NCBI GenBank assembly: GCA_041784625.1
Contig: JBHBDS010000099.1
Location: forward strand, 1-26,817
DNA: 26,817 nt
DNA from: JAUNKE01 sp041784625
Lineage (GTDB): Bacteria; Bacillota; Clostridia; Peptostreptococcales; Filifactoraceae
Reading direction: 5' to 3'
Position 1 is the stretch's first letter. The number at the start of each line of letters is the position of its first letter. The notes under the pieces were generated by a model. That model was not told the DNA's origin, made no database searches, and worked only from the letters and a program-made list of their open reading frames with translations. The position numbers were made by a program, and so were the translations under genes. Shown in pieces: positions 22,738 to 26,817 of this stretch.

Positions 22738-23829
22738 CTATTTGTTGAAGATCGAAGCAAGTTCTTGATCTGTCAGATCGTGACCAAAGAAGTTTTTGTA
22801 GAAATCTTTCACGTCATTTTCCAAATTGTAGTCGGCAAATACTTCTGGCTGTTGAACTTGTCCCATCCATTTTAGGAATAGCGGAGTCTCCGCATTTGGT
22901 GCGTCCCAACGATAAATTCCGATTGGAGTTTTGAAAACTTTTTTGTTTTTGACTGCAGAAACTTGGCTCCAATCTTGTCCTTCAATTGTATTGTTGTACA
23001 GATCTTCTGGTGTGATGCTGTCGAAATGACTAAGATAGATAATTTCTGGATCCCACGCAATAATTTGTTCCATGGACATTTCAACCCATGCACCAGCAAC
23101 TTCGCTTGCAACATTCACACCGCCCGCAAGCTCAATCAATCGTTGGTTGAAGCTATCTCCTGCCGATCCTTTAAGCTCCTTGTCTCGTAGGTAAAGCACT
23201 TTTGGTTTGCTCGCTTCATCGATTTCGCCAGCTTTGCCTTGGAAATATGCTTCTGTGTCGATGTTGTACTGAATCAGTGCATCCGCTTGCTCTTCTTTGC
23301 CAAGAAGGCTGCCGATGATTTTCATATTTGCAAGCATTTGGTCGATGTCCGAGTTTGCCCCATTGGTCAATGTGATTACTGGAATGTTCATTTGCTCCAG
23401 TTTTTTGAGATCATCCTCTTGGTTGCTCCATAGAATCACAACATCGGGATTTAGTTTTACAATTTCTTCCACATTGACAGTAAAATCTGCCGCAATATAT
23501 TCGTCCGACGCATTTTCAATTTCTGGTGCAAGCACTTTCAGCATTGATTTTTCGTACGCCTTTTTTGCCGATGGGTGAATTGCAATGAGTTTTTCGCCTG
23601 TTCCGTCGATTGCATAAATCATCGAAGTATATGGAATTGGTGTTACAACGATGGAGTTAATCTCGGTTGGAACTTCCACTTCTCTTCCTAGAATATCGGT
23701 AACTACTTTTGTTGTTGCGGTTTCTTCTGGCGCTGTTTCGGTTGTCGCAGTGGTCGAACTTCCGCCGCAAGCGGTCATCGCAAACAGCATCAATGCCATT
23801 ACCAAAGAAAGAATACTAATTTTTTTCAT
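22738..23829 (-). CDS. FepB/BtuF-type substrate-binding lipoprotein of the nitrogenase-like operon
   Basis: A 363-residue lipoprotein. The start is the ATG at 23829, with AGGAG seven bases upstream; the frame extends further but without a site. The signal ends at Cys21 (FAMTAC), and a Thr/Glu-rich linker follows. The mature part has the class III binding-protein layout: TDILGREVEVP, LNPDVVILWS, then GIYRWDAPNAETPLFLKWMG. The RWDAP-type region is characteristic of a subset of metal-chelate or corrinoid binding proteins as I remember them, but I cannot name the ligand. The gene begins four bases after the NifK-like stop, with its ribosome site inside that gene, so the importer and the reductase genes form one transcript. 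Confidence 0.88.
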   Translation of the reverse strand: MKKISILSLVMALMLFAMTACGGSSTTATTETAPEETATTKVVTDILGREVEVPTEINSIVVTPIPYTSMIYAIDGTGEKLIAIHPSAKKAYEKSMLKVLAPEIENASDEYIAADFTVNVEEIVKLNPDVVILWSNQEDDLKKLEQMNIPVITLTNGANSDIDQMLANMKIIGSLLGKEEQADALIQYNIDTEAYFQGKAGEIDEASKPKVLYLRDKELKGSAGDSFNQRLIELAGGVNVASEVAGAWVEMSMEQIIAWDPEIIYLSHFDSITPEDLYNNTIEGQDWSQVSAVKNKKVFKTPIGIYRWDAPNAETPLFLKWMGQVQQPEVFADYNLENDVKDFYKNFFGHDLTDQELASIFNK

Positions 23830-23833
23830 TTTT

Positions 23834-25486
23834 TCAATCTCCTGTCTGTAAATACTTTTTGAAATAATGGTAGCCCTTTTCGCCGATGTACTCGTAAGCG
23901 CTCTCGACAAATTCTCTTCCGCTTAGTCCCACAAAGGGCAGAGGGATCAAGCGGTTTGCAATTTCTGGAAACACCTCCTTTAATAAGGGATCGCCAATGA
24001 TCACATCCGACTTGGATATTTCGCTAAGCAAAACTTCTGCCGTCGTATCAAAATGAATTTCCTCATACATTTTGTCTGAAAAAATTCGTTTTGCAGCCTT
24101 TTCAAAAGGCGAGATAATCGTGATCTGGCTAATCCCAAAATCTTTTTGCAAGCTCTTTTTCAAAAAAGCAGAGAAAAATGGCTCGCCGAATAGTAGAATT
24201 CTTGGATTCTCCTGGTAAGCAATATTTTCAACTGGCAAAACGCCATGATGCTTGGAACAATTTGCATTTCCTAAATTATTGGTTTTGCAATTCTGATTGT
24301 CCGTTTGATCATGAGGGAGAATATCCTGTTGATTGTCCAAAGGTTGAGCTGTCTGTATAGAGTGATTCCGCTGGAGAAAATCGTCATTTGAACAAATTTT
24401 TTGGATGATGCCCTGATTGCATTCTCCGTTATTACTTTTGGACACCAAGCAAATTCCTAAATATTTTTCGACGATGGCAACCATCTCGCATGCGCCGTTT
24501 CTTGAGATCGGCAGCACACGTTCATACGGAGTTAGGTACTTTTCCTCCAATAGTTTGGCTAGAGAAATTGCTTCCTCCGATAAGACAAGCGTGAGCTGTG
24601 CGTGAGGCGATATTTTTTCTCGAACAGAAATTCTTGTGTTGCCAAGAAGTTTTGTTCCGGTGGGATTTTGTGCCCGCGAATTGTCAATGCAAGAACGATT
24701 ATCTGTCGCAGAGGGGTTGTCCTCGCCGAAGGAATTTTCGCTGCTGACGGAGATGTTTTGGAAAGCATTCGTCCCGTCCAAACAGATTTCAATCTCGTCG
24801 TGCTGCAAGAGTGCAATGATTTCGTGCAAAAACCTCTCGTGTCCATGGACAATCGGGTTGTAACCAATGAGGTTGATGATTTTCTTAGGTGATTCAATGG
24901 ATTTGCCTGACTGGAGTAAGTCTTTTTGCATCAAAATATCATCTTGATTCGAATGATTCTTTTGCGCATTGAAATTTTCCATTTTATCATATCGCATCTC
25001 TGATTCGAGCAAATCTTCGGAGCATAGATCAAATTCATCGGTTTCACAGAGGAGCTCAAACATTTTTTCATACGCCTCGGCAATCGCCTTGGAATAGGAA
25101 TCAAATCCATTGGTTTGAAATGGGATTACTTTTTTGCCACTATGATTCTCCATCGATTTGGCGATGTGGGCGAAATTCGTTCCAACAATATTGGGGACGC
25201 TGCTCCCGAGTAGTACCAAGAACTCGGAGTCGGTGTCGATCTCGATCTCGTGAAGCGTTTTTGCACCAATAATATTTTCAAGCCCAAAGGCGATGTGCGC
25301 ATCGTTGAGTTTGGTAGTGTAAAGTTTTGCCGCTTCCATCGGGCGATATTCGTCCACCTCACGAGTCACCTGATTGCATCCGCCAGGCGAAAGCAAAAAG
25401 ACCGTCGCATCTTTGTTGTAGAAAAATAGATGCAGCGCCGAATAATCGCTGATGAGCGGTGGCAGGTATCGATTAAACAGATTCAT
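23834..25486 (-). CDS. Nitrogenase component 1-like protein (NifK/BchB/CfbD-type) with large polar inserts
   Basis: A 550-residue protein starts at the ATG at 25486, overlapping the previous gene by 14 bases. LLSPGGCNQVTRE (Cys37) matches the region of NifK Cys95, and IAFGLENI matches the VFGG segment. At the NifK Cys153 position it reads LLGSSVPNIVGTNF, so Ser replaces Cys. The C-terminus (RILLFGEPFFSAFL; DVIIGDP) fits another Rossmann-like component-1 domain. Three hydrophilic Asn/Gln/Asp-rich inserts lie at about 147-198, 243-296 and 350-427; without them the length is about 370, near other nitrogenase-like subunits. It should pair with the short NifD-like protein and receive electrons from the NifH-like protein. 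The substrate is unknown. Confidence 0.82.
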   Translation of the reverse strand: MNLFNRYLPPLISDYSALHLFFYNKDATVFLLSPGGCNQVTREVDEYRPMEAAKLYTTKLNDAHIAFGLENIIGAKTLHEIEIDTDSEFLVLLGSSVPNIVGTNFAHIAKSMENHSGKKVIPFQTNGFDSYSKAIAEAYEKMFELLCETDEFDLCSEDLLESEMRYDKMENFNAQKNHSNQDDILMQKDLLQSGKSIESPKKIINLIGYNPIVHGHERFLHEIIALLQHDEIEICLDGTNAFQNISVSSENSFGEDNPSATDNRSCIDNSRAQNPTGTKLLGNTRISVREKISPHAQLTLVLSEEAISLAKLLEEKYLTPYERVLPISRNGACEMVAIVEKYLGICLVSKSNNGECNQGIIQKICSNDDFLQRNHSIQTAQPLDNQQDILPHDQTDNQNCKTNNLGNANCSKHHGVLPVENIAYQENPRILLFGEPFFSAFLKKSLQKDFGISQITIISPFEKAAKRIFSDKMYEEIHFDTTAEVLLSEISKSDVIIGDPLLKEVFPEIANRLIPLPFVGLSGREFVESAYEYIGEKGYHYFKKYLQTGD

Positions 25487-25916
25487 CGTATCGCTCCAAA
25501 ATCTTGAGAATATTTTTGCGTGGCGCACCTTTTCGCTTGGCAAGTGGCCCACGCTCGAGCACGCTGACGGTAATTTGGTGTTTTTTCTCGACATCTGCAA
25601 TGAGCGAATCAAATCGCATTCCCGTCAGTATCTCTGAGCAAGATGCATAGAGAATGATGCCCTTTACATCGCTTTTTTCGCAAAGCAGCTCGGTGATGTA
25701 GGCGGATAGTTTGTCCTGATAGCAACCCAAGATGATGTCCATCGCCGAGAGATTGAATGCAGAATATCGCTCGAGCAAATTTGCCCGCATTGCACGGAAA
25801 AACAGTACACGTGTGCATCCAGGTGGGCCGACCGCTATCACATACACATTTGGCTTGCTGAGCGCAATCGCAATCAGTTCATCAAAACTATCTTTGTTGG
25901 TTGCTTTTTCAATCAT
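25473..25916 (-). CDS. Short NifD-like protein (N-terminal component-1 domain only)
   Basis: A 147-residue protein starts at the ATG at 25916 (GGGAG upstream in the NifH-like gene's end, eight-base overlap). VIAVGPPGCTRVLFF (Cys34) aligns with the NifD Cys88 loop, MDIILGCYQDKL with the DIVFGGDKKL segment, and LYASCSEILTGMRFDSL (Cys93) with NifD Cys154 (ECPIGLIGDDI). The equivalent of NifD Cys62 and all later domains, including the cofactor Cys275 and His442 regions, are absent. The reading frame ends cleanly and overlaps the next gene in operon style, so this seems a genuine one-domain subunit rather than a decayed gene. With Cys37 of the NifK-like partner, three cluster ligands remain, reminiscent of DPOR and CfbD-type [4Fe-4S] clusters. 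Confidence 0.82.
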   Translation of the reverse strand: MIEKATNKDSFDELIAIALSKPNVYVIAVGPPGCTRVLFFRAMRANLLERYSAFNLSAMDIILGCYQDKLSAYITELLCEKSDVKGIILYASCSEILTGMRFDSLIADVEKKHQITVSVLERGPLAKRKGAPRKNILKILERYDESV

Positions 25917-26748
25917 TTTTTGCTCCCGAAATCTTTGCCAAGAACTCTTGCGAAAGCGTATCCATCGATTCCTCATCCAGTGGCTTTGGAATAATCTTTT
26001 CTTGGCCATGAAGAATTTTTTTCGCTATTTGTTGGAAGAGATGTGCGATCTCCGAGCTAGGGAATTTTTCTGCGGTCGTCTTATGCTCTAGCTCACTGAG
26101 AATAAGCTCCGGCGAAAAAGGAATCTCAGCGACGATCGGCACGTGCGACTTTTTTGCAAAATCCCGCATCAAACTAAATTCGGCATGATTTTGCCGATGA
26201 TTGTAGATCAGTCCACACAAAAAAGGGCTGCGACTGCTCGAAAAATTTTCGATGCTTTTCAGAATATTATTGGCAGCATAGATGGACATAAACTCGCCCG
26301 AAGAGACGATGTACACATGATCGACAAAACCCTCACGCATCGGCACGGCAAAACCGCCGCACACTACATCGCCGAGCACGTCATAAAGGATGACGTCCCA
26401 ATCCTCTTCAAAAATTTCGTGACGCTCGAGCTCCTCGACCATCGAAATGATTCCACGACCCGCACAGCCCACGCCAGGCGATGGCCCGCCCGTCTCCACG
26501 CAAGCGATGTATGAGAATCCATAATGCAGAATCTCTTCTCGTGTGAGAGAATCTCCTTTTTCGAGCATTGCAGTGATGAGTGGCTGCAATTTTTTGCCAG
26601 TGATGCTCTTTGTCGAATCCGCCTTGGGATCGCAGCCGATAAAGAGCACTTTCAAACCCATCTTGCCGAAAGCCGCAGCGAGATTGCTCGCAATGGTCGA
26701 TTTGCCGATGCCACCTTTACCGTAGAACGCAATTTTTACTGTCTTCAT
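25909..26748 (-). CDS. NifH-like Fe protein (nitrogenase-like reductase, electron donor)
   Basis: A 279-residue protein from the ATG at 26748 (GAGGA just upstream; the frame extends 17 codons further without a site). Complete Fe-protein features are present: P-loop GKGGIGKST (10-18), switch I CDPKADST (39-46), Cys95 in GGPSPGVGCAGRG and Cys130 in DVLGDVVCGGFAVP, the two ligands of the [4Fe-4S] cluster shared by the homodimer. The Arg after the first Cys is kept. The family uses ATP hydrolysis to pass low-potential electrons to a component-1 partner, here the two overlapping downstream genes. No nifB, nifEN or molybdenum genes are visible, so nitrogen fixation is unlikely. Confidence 0.92.
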   Translation of the reverse strand: MKTVKIAFYGKGGIGKSTIASNLAAAFGKMGLKVLFIGCDPKADSTKSITGKKLQPLITAMLEKGDSLTREEILHYGFSYIACVETGGPSPGVGCAGRGIISMVEELERHEIFEEDWDVILYDVLGDVVCGGFAVPMREGFVDHVYIVSSGEFMSIYAANNILKSIENFSSSRSPFLCGLIYNHRQNHAEFSLMRDFAKKSHVPIVAEIPFSPELILSELEHKTTAEKFPSSEIAHLFQQIAKKILHGQEKIIPKPLDEESMDTLSQEFLAKISGAKND

Positions 26749-26760
26749 TTTTCCTCGCAA

Positions 26761-26793
26761 ATAAAAAAGCTCTCTAGCAATCGCTAAAGAACT
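26761..26793 (-). terminator. Intrinsic terminator in the leader of the nitrogenase-like operon
   Basis: On the minus strand AGTTCTTTAGC (26793-26783) and GCTAGAGAGCT (26778-26768) form an 11-bp stem with two G-U pairs and a GATT loop, followed directly by TTTTTATTT. The ribosome site of the NifH-like gene begins within about ten bases. It is either the end of an upstream gene outside the window or an attenuator. Confidence 0.75.
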
Positions 26794-26817
26794 TCCCATC
26801 TCAATTCTTTGTCTGAA

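Noticed and set aside
25909..26748. True nitrogen-fixing nitrogenase
   Set aside because: The alpha-like subunit lacks the cofactor-binding domains, and no nifB, nifEN or molybdenum transport genes are present.

Overview
The window looks like a chromosomal segment of a low-to-moderate G+C anaerobic Firmicute, most likely of the Clostridia. I base this on strong AGGAGG-type ribosome binding sites, lipobox-bearing ABC substrate-binding lipoproteins, riboswitch/terminator control, DUF3791/DUF3990 genes and a nitrogenase-like operon. No rRNA, tRNA, CRISPR array or transposase was seen, and I cannot name the species.

Layout. 1-174 is the 3' end of an old-yellow-enzyme type oxidoreductase. 428-1355 is a tightly overlapping DUF3791-DUF3990-DUF3791 cassette, probably toxin-antitoxin-like. 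It lies between two imperfect 45-bp copies of the oxidoreductase 3' end. 1720-2327 holds the remnant of an MFS transporter and a hotdog thioesterase on the minus strand. 2851-5784 is a TPP-riboswitch-controlled operon for uptake of thiamine or its pyrimidine precursor (thiamine-binding protein, permease, lipoprotein, ATPase). A Crp/Fnr regulator (5827-6504) and two small cupins on the other strand (6631-7409) follow. An identical palindrome, TTGCCATGGCAA, lies just before the regulator gene and in the cupin promoter, so I propose that it is this regulator's operator.

7768-15473 holds two paralogous MGDG-synthase/UgtP-type glycosyltransferases, a NodB-type polysaccharide deacetylase and an LPG-synthase-type membrane protein, suggesting glycolipid or envelope-polymer work. 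An EcoRII-like restriction-modification pair on the minus strand (9782-12112) separates the two glycosyltransferases. Its methyltransferase carries an N-terminal ribbon-helix-helix domain that may regulate the operon.

15733-20571 is a complete BMP-family nucleoside-type ABC importer (lipoprotein, double ATPase, two permeases) behind a near-consensus promoter. 20923-26748, on the minus strand, is one tight operon: a NifH-like Fe protein, a very short NifD-like protein, a NifK-like protein with large polar inserts, then a FecBCD-type ABC importer. An intrinsic terminator sits directly before the first gene, as if the operon were attenuated. The coupling of a nitrogenase-like reductase with one domain on its alpha side to a metal-chelate/tetrapyrrole-type importer is the most interesting system here. 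Its substrate cannot be read from the sequence.
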